DNA from: Variovorax paradoxus
Lineage (GTDB): Bacteria > Pseudomonadota > Gammaproteobacteria > Burkholderiales > Burkholderiaceae_C
Assembly (NCBI RefSeq): GCF_030815975.1
Contig: NZ_JAUSXL010000002.1
Span: forward strand, 1,054,001-1,118,000
Direction: 5' to 3'
DNA length: 64,000 nt
Part shown: piece after piece, positions 25,300 through 34,177 of the stretch
Numbering within the stretch: the stretch's first letter is position 1
Layout: each line of letters opens with the position of its first letter
Position numbers and translations under genes: made by a program
Notes under the pieces: model-generated
What the model saw: the letters and a program-made list of their open reading frames with translations, nothing else
What the model was told of the DNA's origin: nothing
The model's database searches: none

Positions 25300-26329
25300 T
25301 GTTCGCGGCCTTGGCCACCTCGGCCCACTTCACGCGGTTGTCATGCACCGTCTTCCTGAACTGCGCGGGCGATTCGATGCGCACGGTGTTGCCCTGGCTT
25401 TCGAAGCGCTCGCGGATCTCGGGTTGCTCGAGCACCGCCTTCACCGCAGCGTTGAGCTTGTCGACGATCTGCGCATCGGTGCCCTTGGGCGCGAAGATGC
25501 CGAACCAGATCGAGCTGTCGAAGCCCTTGGTGCCGGGCAGGCCGCTGGAGGCGATGGTGGGCACCTCCTTGACCGCGGCCACCGGCGCCGCGGTGGTCAA
25601 GCCCAGCAGGCGCACCTTGCCGGCCTTGTAGTGCGGCAGCACCGTCTGCACCTGGTTCATGATGCAGCAGGTTTCGCCGCGCACCACGGAAGTGATGGCC
25701 TCGGGCCCGCCCTTGTAGGGCACGTGCACCATATTCAGGCCGAGGCGCGAATTGAATTCGGCAAAGGCCATGTGCGTGCCGGCGCCGTTGCCTGTAGACG
25801 CATAGTTGTACTTTTCGGGGTTGGCCTTGACGAGTTCGACGAACTCCTTCAAGGTCCTGGCGTTGATCACGTCCGGGTTGATGGTGAGCACGTTCGAGAC
25901 GTCGAGCACCGGCGCCACAGGCACGAAGTCGGCCTCCACGTCGAACGGCAGCTTCTTGTAGAGCGCGGCGTTGCTGCCATGCGTGGCGGCGGTGCCGAAC
26001 GAAAGCGTGTAACCGTCGGGCTTGGCATGGGCCACGTACTCGCTCGCGATGTTGCCGGCCGCGCCCGACTTGTAGTCGATGATCACGGGCTTTCCGAGTT
26101 GCCGGGCGAGCGGCTCCTGGATGGCACGGGCCACCACGTCGACGCCCGAGCCGGCCGGAAAACCCATGATCAGCGTGACCGGCTGTTGCGGCCAGTCGCC
26201 CTGCGCAAAGGCAGCGGACGATGCGGCCGCACCGAGGGCGGCGCCCGCCAGCAGCAGCATCGGGCGGAAGCGCCGCGCGAAGAACGACGACGAGAACCTC
26301 AGGTGGTGCGAAAAGGGAGAATGGATCAT
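25286..26329 (-). CDS. Bug-family (TctC) solute-binding protein
   Basis: A 347-residue periplasmic binding protein of the tripartite tricarboxylate transporter (Bug) family. The N-terminal signal peptide runs to about residue 43 (ASSAAFAQ). The mature protein has the family landmarks PVTLIMGFPAGSGVDVVAR, then GKPVIIDYKSGAAGNIAS, and VPYKGGPEAITSVVRGE. Family members bind carboxylates or aromatic acids. No TctA or TctB membrane partner gene is adjacent, so this is an orphan receptor, which is common in Burkholderiales. Confidence 0.93.
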   Translation of the reverse strand: MIHSPFSHHLRFSSSFFARRFRPMLLLAGAALGAAASSAAFAQGDWPQQPVTLIMGFPAGSGVDVVARAIQEPLARQLGKPVIIDYKSGAAGNIASEYVAHAKPDGYTLSFGTAATHGSNAALYKKLPFDVEADFVPVAPVLDVSNVLTINPDVINARTLKEFVELVKANPEKYNYASTGNGAGTHMAFAEFNSRLGLNMVHVPYKGGPEAITSVVRGETCCIMNQVQTVLPHYKAGKVRLLGLTTAAPVAAVKEVPTIASSGLPGTKGFDSSIWFGIFAPKGTDAQIVDKLNAAVKAVLEQPEIRERFESQGNTVRIESPAQFRKTVHDNRVKWAEVAKAANISID

Positions 26330-26448
26330 GACTGTCTTTCCTCGATGCGGGCGGTGCAGCCCGGGATTGTGGCGCGCGGTTCATGCCCGATCCGGTATGA
26401 GCTTATGCGGCGCGCAACCGCATCGAACGATCTCTCCATAATCGCCGC

Positions 26449-28122
26449 ATGGTCCGCCCCACCCAACAACTCCACCCCGCACGCGAGCCCGCGCCCGTGC
26501 GCGCGGCAGCCACCGTGCTGCTGCTGCGCGATTCCGAGGCCGGCATCGAAGTGCTGATGACGCGCCGCTCCGGCACTGCAAGCTTCGCGCCAGGCGCCTA
26601 TGTGTTCCCCGGCGGGCTGATCGACGCAGCCGACGAAGCCGCCAGCCGCATTGCCGCACGCCGGCCCACCCAAAGCAGCCTGCAGCTGACGCAGGCCATT
26701 GCCGCGATCCGCGAAGGCTTCGAGGAGCTTGGCGTGCTGCTCGCGCGCCATGCCGACGGCCGGCCCGTGACTGCGGAGGACATCGCATCGATGGACCGCA
26801 GCACCACGTCGCCCGTTTCCTTTGCCGAACAATGTGCCGCGCGCGGGCTGGTGCTTGCCTGCGACCAGGTGTTCAGCCTCGCGCACTGGATCACCGACCG
26901 CGACCTGCCCAAGCGCTTCGACGTGCCCTTTCTGGTGGCGCGCATGCCCGAGGGCCAGACGCCCACGGCCGACGAGAGCGAGCAGTTCGAGCCCTGCTGG
27001 GTGCGGCCGGCCGATGCGCTGGCACGCCATGCGGCGGGCAGCTTCTTCATGATCTTTCCGACGGTGCGCACGCTGCAGCGGCTCGCGGCCTATGCCAGCG
27101 TGGACGCGGTGCTGCAGGCCTGCGCTCCCCAGGGCGGCACTGAACAGCCGCTGTGGACCAGCTGCCCGCGCGCAGGCCTGCTCGGCGGCCAGGACGCGCG
27201 CTACATGGAAAGCGATTCGCCCTACGGCGAACTCGCGCTGGTCTGCCCCGACGGGCAGCTGCTGCATGCGCTCGACTGGCAGAGCGAGCGCGCCGTGCCG
27301 TTGCTCAAAAACGTGCAGCGCCTGACCGCGCCCAACCCCGGCGCCATGACCGGCCCGGGCACCAACAGCTACATCGTGGGCGACCCGGCCACGGGCTACC
27401 TCGTGATCGACCCGGGCCCGAACGACGCGGGCCACATCGCCCGGCTCCGGCGCGCCACCGAAGGAAACATCCGCATGATCGTGTGCACCCATTCGCATGC
27501 CGACCATTCGCCCGGCGCGGCACCGCTGCAGGCGCTGTGCAAGACGAAGCCGCCGATCCTCGGGCTCTCTTCGGCGCCCACCGCGCGTTCATCGGCGCGC
27601 TTTGCCGCGGAGCGCGAACTGCGCGACGGCGAACGCCTGGTGCTCTCGGGCACCACGGCCGAAGGAACGCCCATCACCCACACGCTGCGCGCCATCCACA
27701 CGCCGGGCCATGCGGCCAACCACCTTTGCCTGGTGCTCGAGGAAGACGGGCTCTTGTTCTCCGGCGACCACATCCTGAACGGCAGCACCACGGTGGTCGA
27801 CCCGCCCGACGGCAACATGAACGCGTATCTCGATTCGCTCGACAAGCTCGATGCGGCCTGCGCGGCCGGCGGCATCGACTTCATCCTGCCCGCGCACGGC
27901 CATGTCATCGGCAGCGCGCGCAGCGCCATCGCGCAACTGAAGGCGCACCGCCTGAAGCGCGAAGCCAAGATCGCCGCGGCCATGCAGAGGCTCCCCCAGG
28001 GCACGCCGGAAGACTGGCTGCCGCTGGCCTACGACGACGTGCCCGAGCGCATGTGGCCGGTGGCGGCCCGGTCGCTGGCCGCGCACGTGGCGCGCATCCG
28101 GCAACTGGAATCTGCGCCATGA
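26449..28122 (+). CDS. NUDIX hydrolase - metallo-beta-lactamase fusion
   Basis: A 557-residue fusion. The N-terminal half (about 15-215) is a NUDIX domain: GG at 55-56 and the catalytic helix REGFEELGV at 88-96, a fair match to REUxEExGU, though the loop between GG and the helix is long. The C-terminal half (about 285-550) is a metallo-beta-lactamase with HSHADH (His348, His350, Asp352, His353), then HTPGHAANH, FSGDH and PAHGHV. Such domain pairs resemble the human LACTB2-like family plus a NUDIX sanitation module. The gene overlaps the next gene as ATGA, so both are coexpressed. Substrates are unknown. Confidence 0.9.
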   Translation: MVRPTQQLHPAREPAPVRAAATVLLLRDSEAGIEVLMTRRSGTASFAPGAYVFPGGLIDAADEAASRIAARRPTQSSLQLTQAIAAIREGFEELGVLLARHADGRPVTAEDIASMDRSTTSPVSFAEQCAARGLVLACDQVFSLAHWITDRDLPKRFDVPFLVARMPEGQTPTADESEQFEPCWVRPADALARHAAGSFFMIFPTVRTLQRLAAYASVDAVLQACAPQGGTEQPLWTSCPRAGLLGGQDARYMESDSPYGELALVCPDGQLLHALDWQSERAVPLLKNVQRLTAPNPGAMTGPGTNSYIVGDPATGYLVIDPGPNDAGHIARLRRATEGNIRMIVCTHSHADHSPGAAPLQALCKTKPPILGLSSAPTARSSARFAAERELRDGERLVLSGTTAEGTPITHTLRAIHTPGHAANHLCLVLEEDGLLFSGDHILNGSTTVVDPPDGNMNAYLDSLDKLDAACAAGGIDFILPAHGHVIGSARSAIAQLKAHRLKREAKIAAAMQRLPQGTPEDWLPLAYDDVPERMWPVAARSLAAHVARIRQLESAP

Positions 28123-28829
28123 GCGGCGCTTCCGACGAAGGCATCCGCCTGGCCAAGCGCGTGGCCGCGCTCGCGGGCTGCTCGCGGCGCGAGGCCGAAC
28201 TGCTGATCGAGAACGGCGCGGTGCGCGTCGACGGCGTGCCGGCGCTGCTGCCGCAGTCGCGCGTGCACGACCAGCAGAAGGTCGAGATCGAGGCCGGCGC
28301 CAAGCCCGAGCCGGTGGTGCCCGTCACCCTGCTGCTGCACAAGCCCGCCGGCATGGCCACCGACACCGCGCACCGGCTGCTGGTGGCCGCCAACCACCAC
28401 GAACCCGAGCGCGCGGGCATGCGCTTCCTGCCGGTGCACGCCAAGGCGCAGCGCTGCATGACGCCGCTGGAAACCGGCGCCAGCGGGCTCGTGGTCTACA
28501 CGCAGGAATGGCGCATCGAGCGCAAGCTGCAAGAGGACGCGGGCGTGCTCGAGCACGAGGTGATGGTCGACGTGGCCGGCAAGGTCAGCCCCGAGCAGCT
28601 CGTGCGCTTCGAGCGTTCGCCCGCGCGCGTGAGCATCGGCCGCCAGGCCGACGAGCAGACCGGCCTGCGCTTTGCGCTCAAGGGCGCGCGGCCCGGGCAG
28701 ATCGCGCACCTGTGCGACGAAGCCGGCCTGCGCATCCTGGCCATGCGGCGCATCCGCATCGGCCGCGTGCCGCTGGCGGGGCTGGAGCCCGGCCAGTGGC
28801 GCTATCTTTCGCCGCACGAACGCTTTTGA
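28119..28829 (+). CDS. S4-domain pseudouridine synthase-like protein
   Basis: A 236-residue RsuA/RluB/RluF-type protein. The N-terminal S4 RNA-binding domain (about 8-60, KRVAALAGCSRREAELLIENG) and the start of the synthase domain (LLLHKPAGMATD) are typical. In this family the catalytic Asp lies in R-L-D-x-x-T-x-G-L. Here the aligned segment is PLETGASGL, with Glu118 in place of Asp. If the alignment holds, activity may be reduced or lost and the protein may act mainly as an RNA-binding factor. The start ATG overlaps the NUDIX-MBL stop (ATGA). Confidence 0.85.
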   Translation: MSGASDEGIRLAKRVAALAGCSRREAELLIENGAVRVDGVPALLPQSRVHDQQKVEIEAGAKPEPVVPVTLLLHKPAGMATDTAHRLLVAANHHEPERAGMRFLPVHAKAQRCMTPLETGASGLVVYTQEWRIERKLQEDAGVLEHEVMVDVAGKVSPEQLVRFERSPARVSIGRQADEQTGLRFALKGARPGQIAHLCDEAGLRILAMRRIRIGRVPLAGLEPGQWRYLSPHERF

Positions 28830-28887
28830 CATCGAAGAAGAGGCACGAAAGAGGCCCGAAGAGGAATCGACGACAGGAGACACAACC

Positions 28888-29436
28888 ATGAAGTTCGGAA
28901 CCAGGATTGCCGCACTCGCCTGCATCGCCCCTCTGGCGCTGGCGGGCTGCAGCTATCTGGCACCCCTGCTGCCCTCTTACACGCCGCCGCCGCCCGCGGC
29001 TGCGCCGCCGATCGTGTCGCCCAGCGGGCTCGCGCCGATCACCGAGGAGCAGGTGGAGCGCATCCGCGAGGCCATCGTCACCAAGCCGCCTTCGCCGGCC
29101 GTGGCCAAGGTGGTGCGAAGCGCCGCGCCCACCATCGAATCCTTCGTGCGCACCGAAGCCTGCATCACCGCGCGCAACGGCGCCGTGCTCAACCCATTCG
29201 CGGCGCCGGGGCGGCTGTTCGACGGCACCGGCTTCCAGGGCGGGCCGATGGCGGAGATGCAGTACCACGACAAGACCGCCTGCGTGACCGTCAAGCGCAT
29301 CCAGAACTGGAAGATGGTCTCGCCGAAGCTGCTGCGCTTCGACGTGGTGTACGTGGGCGACGACGGCGAGGAACGCTCGGTCCGGCGGCATGAACTGATG
29401 CGCCAGCCCAGGGGCGGCTGGCTCTTCACGCGCTGA
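28888..29436 (+). CDS. Lipoprotein of unknown function
   Basis: A 182-residue probable lipoprotein with a signal peptide ending LALAGC (Cys at about residue 21) and a Pro-rich linker (YTPPPPAAAPP). The rest is a small alpha/beta domain containing two cysteines (EACITARNG and DKTACVTVKR) that may form a disulfide. It starts at an ATG 8 bases after AGGAGA. I recognise no family. It follows the S4-domain gene by 58 bp and may be in the same transcript. A hairpin lies just after its stop. Confidence 0.75.
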   Translation: MKFGTRIAALACIAPLALAGCSYLAPLLPSYTPPPPAAAPPIVSPSGLAPITEEQVERIREAIVTKPPSPAVAKVVRSAAPTIESFVRTEACITARNGAVLNPFAAPGRLFDGTGFQGGPMAEMQYHDKTACVTVKRIQNWKMVSPKLLRFDVVYVGDDGEERSVRRHELMRQPRGGWLFTR

Positions 29437-29441
29437 GCCCG

Positions 29442-29462
29442 CTGGCGGCCCGCGGCCGCCAG
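29442..29462. terminator. Hairpin between lipoprotein gene and rnpB
   Basis: CTGGCGG (29442-29448) pairs with CCGCCAG (29456-29462) around a 7-base loop. It lies just after the plus-strand lipoprotein stop and just beyond the minus-strand rnpB 3' end. In the plus direction it is followed by purines, not T, so a standard U-run is missing. It may separate the two convergent transcripts. Confidence 0.45.
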
Positions 29463-29474
29463 GGAAAGAAAAAA

Positions 29475-29826
29475 GTGTGAAGCCCGCCGATAAGCCGGAT
29501 TCTGTGCGTTGGAGTTGCCCCCAACGTGACCGCCATTACTCTGGGCCGCTTGTCGCCAAACGGCTCGATGCCACCTACCCGCCAGCTCAGCGGAACCACC
29601 TCGATACTGGCCTACTTGGTGTTGCTGCGCGCAGAGATTGCCCGTTTCACCCGAACTCAATCGGCTCGTCTCTGTTGCTCTGATCCTCACCTCACGGTGG
29701 AGAGTCGTTAACTCCTGCGCTGTCCTGTGCAGTCCGGACGTTCCTCCAGTGCGGTCTTTCGACGCGGCGCCTTGCGGCGTCGCCCCTTGCGGGCTTGCAC
29801 CAGCGGCGGTCTGGCGTGCTTCACGC
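29475..29826 (-). ncRNA. rnpB: RNase P RNA component, bacterial class A
   Basis: The catalytic RNA of ribonuclease P, which trims tRNA 5' leaders. The minus strand begins GCGTGAAGCACGCC and ends GGCGGGCTTCACAC; the ends pair to form helix P1. Conserved core elements are present: GGAGGAACGTCCGGAC with a following CR-II/III region, GAGGTGAGGATCAGAG, and near the 3' end AGAATCCGGCTTATCGG. The 3' end runs into T6, which with the P1 stem makes a natural terminator. The length of about 350 nt fits the class A type. Short open frames inside it are spurious. Ends are estimated to within a few bases. Confidence 0.96.
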
Positions 29827-29831
29827 AGGGG

Positions 29832-29837
29832 ATTATC
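29832..29837 (-). promoter_or_regulatory. Candidate -10 element of rnpB
   Basis: GATAAT on the minus strand ends six bases before the proposed rnpB start at 29826. No good -35 hexamer is visible at 16-18 bp, so this is only a partial promoter call. The strong position match to the RNA 5' end supports it. The cysK gene diverges from here. Confidence 0.5.
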
Positions 29838-29926
29838 GCTCGATACCCTCGCGAGCGCCGGCCGTCCGCTCCACAATGGCGCTTCGACCGACCCGCCCTG
29901 CCCCGATAAAAGCCCAAGGAGATCCC

Positions 29927-30847
29927 ATGAAGGCCCAGAACATCCTCCAGACCATCGGCAACACGCCGCACATCCGCATCAACCGCCTGTTCGGCAATGC
30001 GAAGCAGCAGGTGTGGATCAAGTCCGAGCGCGCGAACCCCGGCGGCTCCATCAAGGACCGCATCGCGCTGTCGATGGTGGAAGACGCCGAGAAATCCGGC
30101 GCGCTGAAGCCCGGCGGCACCATCGTCGAGCCCACCTCGGGCAACACCGGCATCGGCCTGGCGATGGTCGCGGCCGTCAAGGGCTACAAACTGATCCTCG
30201 TGATGCCCGACAGCATGTCGGTGGAGCGCCGCCGCCTCATGCTGGCCTACGGCGCCACCTTCGACCTGACGCCGCGCGCGGGCGGCATGAAGGCCTCCAT
30301 TGCGCGCGCCGAGGAAATCGTGGCCGGCACGCCGGGCGCGTGGATGCCGCAGCAGTTCAACAACCCCGCCAACATCGACGTGCACATGCGCACCACGGCC
30401 GAGGAAATCGCGGCCGACTTTCCCGAAGGCATCGACGTGCTGATCACCGGCGTGGGCACCGGCGGCCACATCACGGGCGTGGCGCGGGTGCTCAAGAAGA
30501 AATGGCCGAAGCTGCAGGTGTTCGCGGTGGAGCCGGTGGCCTCGCCCGTCATCTCCGGCGGCCAGCCCTCGCCGCACCCGATCCAGGGCATTGGGGCGGG
30601 CTTCATCCCGAAGAACCTCGACACCTCGCTGCTGGACGGCGTGCTGCAGGTCGACGCCGAACCGGCGCGCGAGATGGCCCGCCGCTGCGCGGTCGAGGAA
30701 GGCATGCTCGTGGGCATTTCCTCCGGCGCCACGCTCGCGGCCATCGCGCAGAAGCTGCCCACGCTGGCGGCCGATGCGGTGGTGCTGGGGTTCAACTACG
30801 ACACCGGCGAGCGCTACCTCTCGGTTGAAGGCTTCCTCCCGAACTGA
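29927..30847 (+). CDS. cysK: Cysteine synthase A (O-acetylserine sulfhydrylase)
   Basis: A 306-residue PLP enzyme that makes cysteine from O-acetylserine and sulfide. The PLP lysine is Lys43 in [11 protein letters not shown]. The substrate loop is [12 protein letters not shown], the phosphate-binding loop [11 protein letters not shown], and a late GISSGA matches the family. The ATG at 29927 follows AAGGAG by 5 bases. It could be called CysK or CysM; the overall pattern fits CysK-like O-acetylserine sulfhydrylase better, but paralogues are hard to separate by eye. It is divergent from rnpB. Confidence 0.9.
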   Translation: MKAQNILQTIGNTPHIRINRLFGNAKQQVWIKSERANPGGSIKDRIALSMVEDAEKSGALKPGGTIVEPTSGNTGIGLAMVAAVKGYKLILVMPDSMSVERRRLMLAYGATFDLTPRAGGMKASIARAEEIVAGTPGAWMPQQFNNPANIDVHMRTTAEEIAADFPEGIDVLITGVGTGGHITGVARVLKKKWPKLQVFAVEPVASPVISGGQPSPHPIQGIGAGFIPKNLDTSLLDGVLQVDAEPAREMARRCAVEEGMLVGISSGATLAAIAQKLPTLAADAVVLGFNYDTGERYLSVEGFLPN

Positions 30848-30919
30848 CAGCTATCTCTTTCATAGCGCCCTGGGCGCGTAAAATCTGCGGTCTGCTTGAT
30901 AACCACAAGCCACACCGAC

Positions 30920-32572
30920 ATGCTGAGAATTTCCGAAATCAAACTGCCGCTCGACCACGACGACGCGGCGCTCCCCCAAGCCATTGCCACCGCCCTCGAC
31001 ACGCCGGTTTCCAGCGTGCGCGAGTTCAAGGTGTTCAAGCGCAGCTTCGACGCGCGCAAGCCGCAGCTGCTGCAGGTCTACATCGTCGACGTGCAACTGG
31101 CCGACGCCGGGCTCGAAGCCGCCCTGCTCGCCAGGCATGCCGGCCATCCGCACATGCAGCTCGCGCCCGACATGCGCTACACGCCGCCCGCGCATGCGCC
31201 CGAAGGCGCGCCCCGGCCGGTGGTGATCGGCTTCGGCCCCTGCGGCATCTTCGCGGCGCTGATGCTCGCGAAGATGGGCTTCAGGCCCATCGTGCTCGAA
31301 CGCGGCAAGACCGTGCGCCAGCGTACGCGCGACACCTGGGGCCTGTGGCGCAAGAGCGTGCTCAACCCCGAGTCGAATGTGCAGTTCGGCGAAGGCGGCG
31401 CCGGCACGTTTTCGGACGGCAAGCTCTACAGCCAGATCAAGGACCCGCGCTTCCTCGGCCGCAAGGTGATGGAAGAGTTCGTGAAGGCCGGGGCGCCGCC
31501 TGAAATCCTCTACGTCGCGCATCCGCACATCGGCACCTTCAAGCTGGTGAAAGTGGTGGAGAACATCCGCGAGCAGATCGTCGCGCTGGGCGGCGAGATC
31601 CGCTTCGAGCAGCGCGTGACCGATGTGCAGATCGAAGACGGCCCCCACGGCAAACATCTTCGCGGCCTCACCGTGCTCGACCAGGCCACCGGCACGAGCA
31701 GCGAACTGCGCGCCGACCACGTGGTGATGGCGCTCGGCCACAGCTCGCGCGACACCTTCACGATGCTGCACGCGCGCGGCGTGCACATCGAGGCCAAGCC
31801 TTTTTCCATCGGCTTTCGCGTGGAGCATCCGCAGGGCCTGATCGACCGCGCGCGCTGGGGCCGCCATGCGGGCCATCCGCTGCTCGGCGCGGCCGACTAC
31901 AAGCTGGTGCACCACGCGAGCAACGGCCGCTCGGTCTACAGCTTCTGCATGTGCCCGGGCGGCACCGTGGTCGCGGCCACCAGCGAGCCGGGCCGCGTGG
32001 TCACCAACGGCATGAGCCAGTATTCGCGCAACGAGCGCAACGCCAACGCGGGCATCGTGGTGGGCATCGATCCGCGCGACTTTCCCGGATGGACGCCCGA
32101 GACGCCGGGCGATGCGCTCGCTGGCATTGCGCTGCAGCGCGAGCTCGAATCCAACGCCTTCGTGCTCGGCGGCGGCGACTACCGCGCGCCGGGCCAGCTG
32201 GTGGGCGACTTCATCGCGGGCAAGCCCTCGACCGCGCTCGGCAGCGTGGTGCCGTCGTACAAGCCCGGCGTCACGCCGACCGACCTGCACCAGGCGCTGC
32301 CGGCCTACGCCATCGAGGCGATGCGCGAAGCCTTTCCCGCCTTCGGTCGCAAGATCAAGGACTTCGACCTGCACGATGCGGTGCTCACGGGCGTGGAAAC
32401 GCGCACCTCCTCGCCGATCCGCATCACGCGCGGCGATGACTTCCAGAGCCTCAACGTGCGCGGCCTCTACCCCGCCGGCGAAGGCGCGAGCTATGCGGGC
32501 GGCATCCTGTCGGCCGGCGTCGACGGCATCAAGGTGGCCGAAGCGGTGGCGCGCAGCGTCACCGGGACATAA
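30920..32572 (+). CDS. COG2509 FAD-dependent dehydrogenase
   Basis: A 550-residue flavoprotein of the COG2509 uncharacterised FAD-dependent dehydrogenase family. The N-terminal 85 residues form a small FDX-ACB-like domain (MLRISEIKLPLDHDD). The FAD-binding fold follows with RPVVIGFGPCGIFAAL (GxGxxG), ERG at the end of the second strand, and a late GLYPAGEGASYAGGILSAG motif that closes the FAD site. The NVQFGEGGAGTFSDGKL stretch is characteristic. The reaction is unknown. A TAAAAT hexamer at 30879-30884 is a possible -10. It is followed 17 bp later by a flavin reductase gene, which may supply electrons or share an operon. Confidence 0.87.
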   Translation: MLRISEIKLPLDHDDAALPQAIATALDTPVSSVREFKVFKRSFDARKPQLLQVYIVDVQLADAGLEAALLARHAGHPHMQLAPDMRYTPPAHAPEGAPRPVVIGFGPCGIFAALMLAKMGFRPIVLERGKTVRQRTRDTWGLWRKSVLNPESNVQFGEGGAGTFSDGKLYSQIKDPRFLGRKVMEEFVKAGAPPEILYVAHPHIGTFKLVKVVENIREQIVALGGEIRFEQRVTDVQIEDGPHGKHLRGLTVLDQATGTSSELRADHVVMALGHSSRDTFTMLHARGVHIEAKPFSIGFRVEHPQGLIDRARWGRHAGHPLLGAADYKLVHHASNGRSVYSFCMCPGGTVVAATSEPGRVVTNGMSQYSRNERNANAGIVVGIDPRDFPGWTPETPGDALAGIALQRELESNAFVLGGGDYRAPGQLVGDFIAGKPSTALGSVVPSYKPGVTPTDLHQALPAYAIEAMREAFPAFGRKIKDFDLHDAVLTGVETRTSSPIRITRGDDFQSLNVRGLYPAGEGASYAGGILSAGVDGIKVAEAVARSVTGT

Positions 32573-32589
32573 ACAAGGAGCCACGACCC

Positions 32590-33213
32590 GTGCCGAACGA
32601 CGATTTCCACTTCTACGAGCCCGCCAAGGGCCACGGCCTGCCGCACGATCCGTTCAATGCGATGGTCGGTCCGCGGCCGATCGGATGGATTTCGTCGCAG
32701 GACGAGAACGGCGCGCTCAACCTTGCGCCCTACAGCTTCTTCAACGCCTTCAACTACACGCCGCCCATCGTGGGCTTTGCGAGCATCGGCGCCAAGGACA
32801 GCCTGCACAACATCCGCCAGACGCGCGAGTTCGGCTGGAACCTGGCCACCCGGCCGCTGGCCGAGCAGATGAACCGGTCGTGCGCGGCCGTGCCGCCCGA
32901 GGTGAACGAGTTCGAGCTTGCCGGCCTCACGCCCGCGGCGTCGCGCCACATCGCGGTGCCGCGCGTGGCCGAGAGCCCGGTGTCCTTCGAATGCCGGCTC
33001 ACGCAGCTGCTGCAGCTCGAAGGCGTGGACGGCGTGCCGGTACCCACCTGGCTGATCCTCGGCGAAGTGGTGGGCGTGCACATCGCGCGGCACCTGCTGA
33101 AGAACGGCATCTACGACACCGCCGCGGCGCAGCCCATCCTGCGCGGCGGCGGCCCGGCCGACTATTTCGAGATCAGCCCCGACAATCTGTTCAAGATGTT
33201 CCGCCCGCGCTGA
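32590..33213 (+). CDS. Flavin reductase-like (FMN-binding) protein
   Basis: A 207-residue flavin reductase-fold protein. It begins VPNDDFHFYEPAKGHGL and contains FNAMVGPRPIGWISS, the typical FMN-binding start of the domain, then APYSFFNAFNYTPPIVGF. Proteins of this group reduce flavins with NAD(P)H or act as small flavoenzymes. The GTG at 32590 follows AAGGAG by 10 bases and is preferred over any downstream start. It sits 17 bp after the COG2509 gene and before the ProQ-like gene. Confidence 0.88.
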   Translation: MPNDDFHFYEPAKGHGLPHDPFNAMVGPRPIGWISSQDENGALNLAPYSFFNAFNYTPPIVGFASIGAKDSLHNIRQTREFGWNLATRPLAEQMNRSCAAVPPEVNEFELAGLTPAASRHIAVPRVAESPVSFECRLTQLLQLEGVDGVPVPTWLILGEVVGVHIARHLLKNGIYDTAAAQPILRGGGPADYFEISPDNLFKMFRPR

Positions 33214-33268
33214 ACGCGCGGAATCTTTTTTTCCCGCCGCTGCCAGCCAACCTGACAAGAACCGACCG

Positions 33269-34078
33269 ATGACCGACACCGCCACGCCCCAAGAAGAAAT
33301 CCAGGAAGTCCAGCCGGCGGAAGCCGAGGGCGCCGCCCCGCAGCAGCAGCAGCCGAACGCCGATGGGCGACCGCCCCGGTCGCCGCGCGCGCCGCGCCAG
33401 CCACGGCAGCAGCAGCAAAAGCAGCAGAAGCCGAAGCAGGCGGCGCAGCAGCAACAGCCGCAGCGCGCGCGCAAGGTGCACCCCGCGCTGGAAAAACTGT
33501 TCGAGCTGTATCCGAACATGTTCGGCGCGCGCTTTCTGCCGCTGAAGCTCGGCGTGTTCCAGGACCTGCTCGAAAAGCACCCGGACGATTTCAAGAAGGA
33601 CGACCTGAAGGTCGCCCTGGGCCTGCACGCACGCTCCACGCGCTACCTCGAAGCAGTGGCGGCGGGCCTTGCGCGCCACGATCTCGACGGCAACGTGGTC
33701 GAGCCGGTTGCGCCCGAGCATGTGCACCACGCCATCCTCGAGCTGCACCGCCGCCGCGCCCAGCGCAGCGGCGAAGACCTGCGCCCGCAGCTGGTGGCGC
33801 GCATCGCCCGCGCCGTCGAAGCCTCGGGCCTCGACCGCGAGGCCTATGCGGTGCTGGTGCGCTCGCGCGACGAAGAAACCAACGCCGTGCTCGACGAGGC
33901 GCTGGCCGAACTGGCCCGGCAGGCCGCCAAGCGCGAAGCGCTGCTGCGCGCCTTCGAGGCCAGCGGCCGCAGCAGCGAGCACGAGTTCGCCGAGATGTAC
34001 GGCATGGATGCCGACGAAGTGGGCCGCACGCTCGCACGCGCACGGGCCGACCGGCAGCCGGCGCCTCCGGCGGCCTGA
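33269..34078 (+). CDS. ProQ/FinO-family RNA chaperone
   Basis: A 269-residue ProQ/FinO-domain protein, a global sRNA and mRNA 3'-end binding chaperone. The N-terminal 65 residues are Gln/Pro/Arg-rich and disordered (with PRQPRQQQQKQQKPK). The FinO domain runs from about 68 to 185 and includes HPALEKLFELYPNMFGARF then LKLGVFQDLLEKHPDDF and HARSTRYLEAVAAG. A C-terminal helical region follows, ending in an Ala/Pro tail. The domain order, with the extension first, differs from E. coli ProQ. A strong two-way terminator lies 40 bp downstream. Confidence 0.9.
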   Translation: MTDTATPQEEIQEVQPAEAEGAAPQQQQPNADGRPPRSPRAPRQPRQQQQKQQKPKQAAQQQQPQRARKVHPALEKLFELYPNMFGARFLPLKLGVFQDLLEKHPDDFKKDDLKVALGLHARSTRYLEAVAAGLARHDLDGNVVEPVAPEHVHHAILELHRRRAQRSGEDLRPQLVARIARAVEASGLDREAYAVLVRSRDEETNAVLDEALAELARQAAKREALLRAFEASGRSSEHEFAEMYGMDADEVGRTLARARADRQPAPPAA

Positions 34079-34117
34079 TCGCCCGGCCGTCGCGCCCGCG
34101 CCCGCGCCGGCCCAAAG

Positions 34118-34153
34118 AAAAAGCCGCCACGGCGAACCGTGGCGGCTTTTTTT
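34118..34153. terminator. Bidirectional intrinsic terminator
   Basis: AAAAAGCCGCCACGG (34118-34132) pairs perfectly with CCGTGGCGGCTTTTT (34137-34151) around a CGAA tetraloop, with T7 on the plus side and A5 on the other. It lies between the convergent proQ-like gene and htpX and should end both. Confidence 0.95.
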
Positions 34154-34177
34154 GCCGTTGCAGCGCGGATCGATCGA

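Noticed and set aside
29477..29876. Short protein-coding frames on both strands.
   Set aside because: They lie inside or across the rnpB RNA gene and its promoter and show no protein family pattern.
30866..30878. Terminator after cysK (GCGCC-CTG-GGCGC).
   Set aside because: The stem has only five base pairs and is followed by GTAAAATC, with no T-run. It more likely lies within the promoter region of the next gene.
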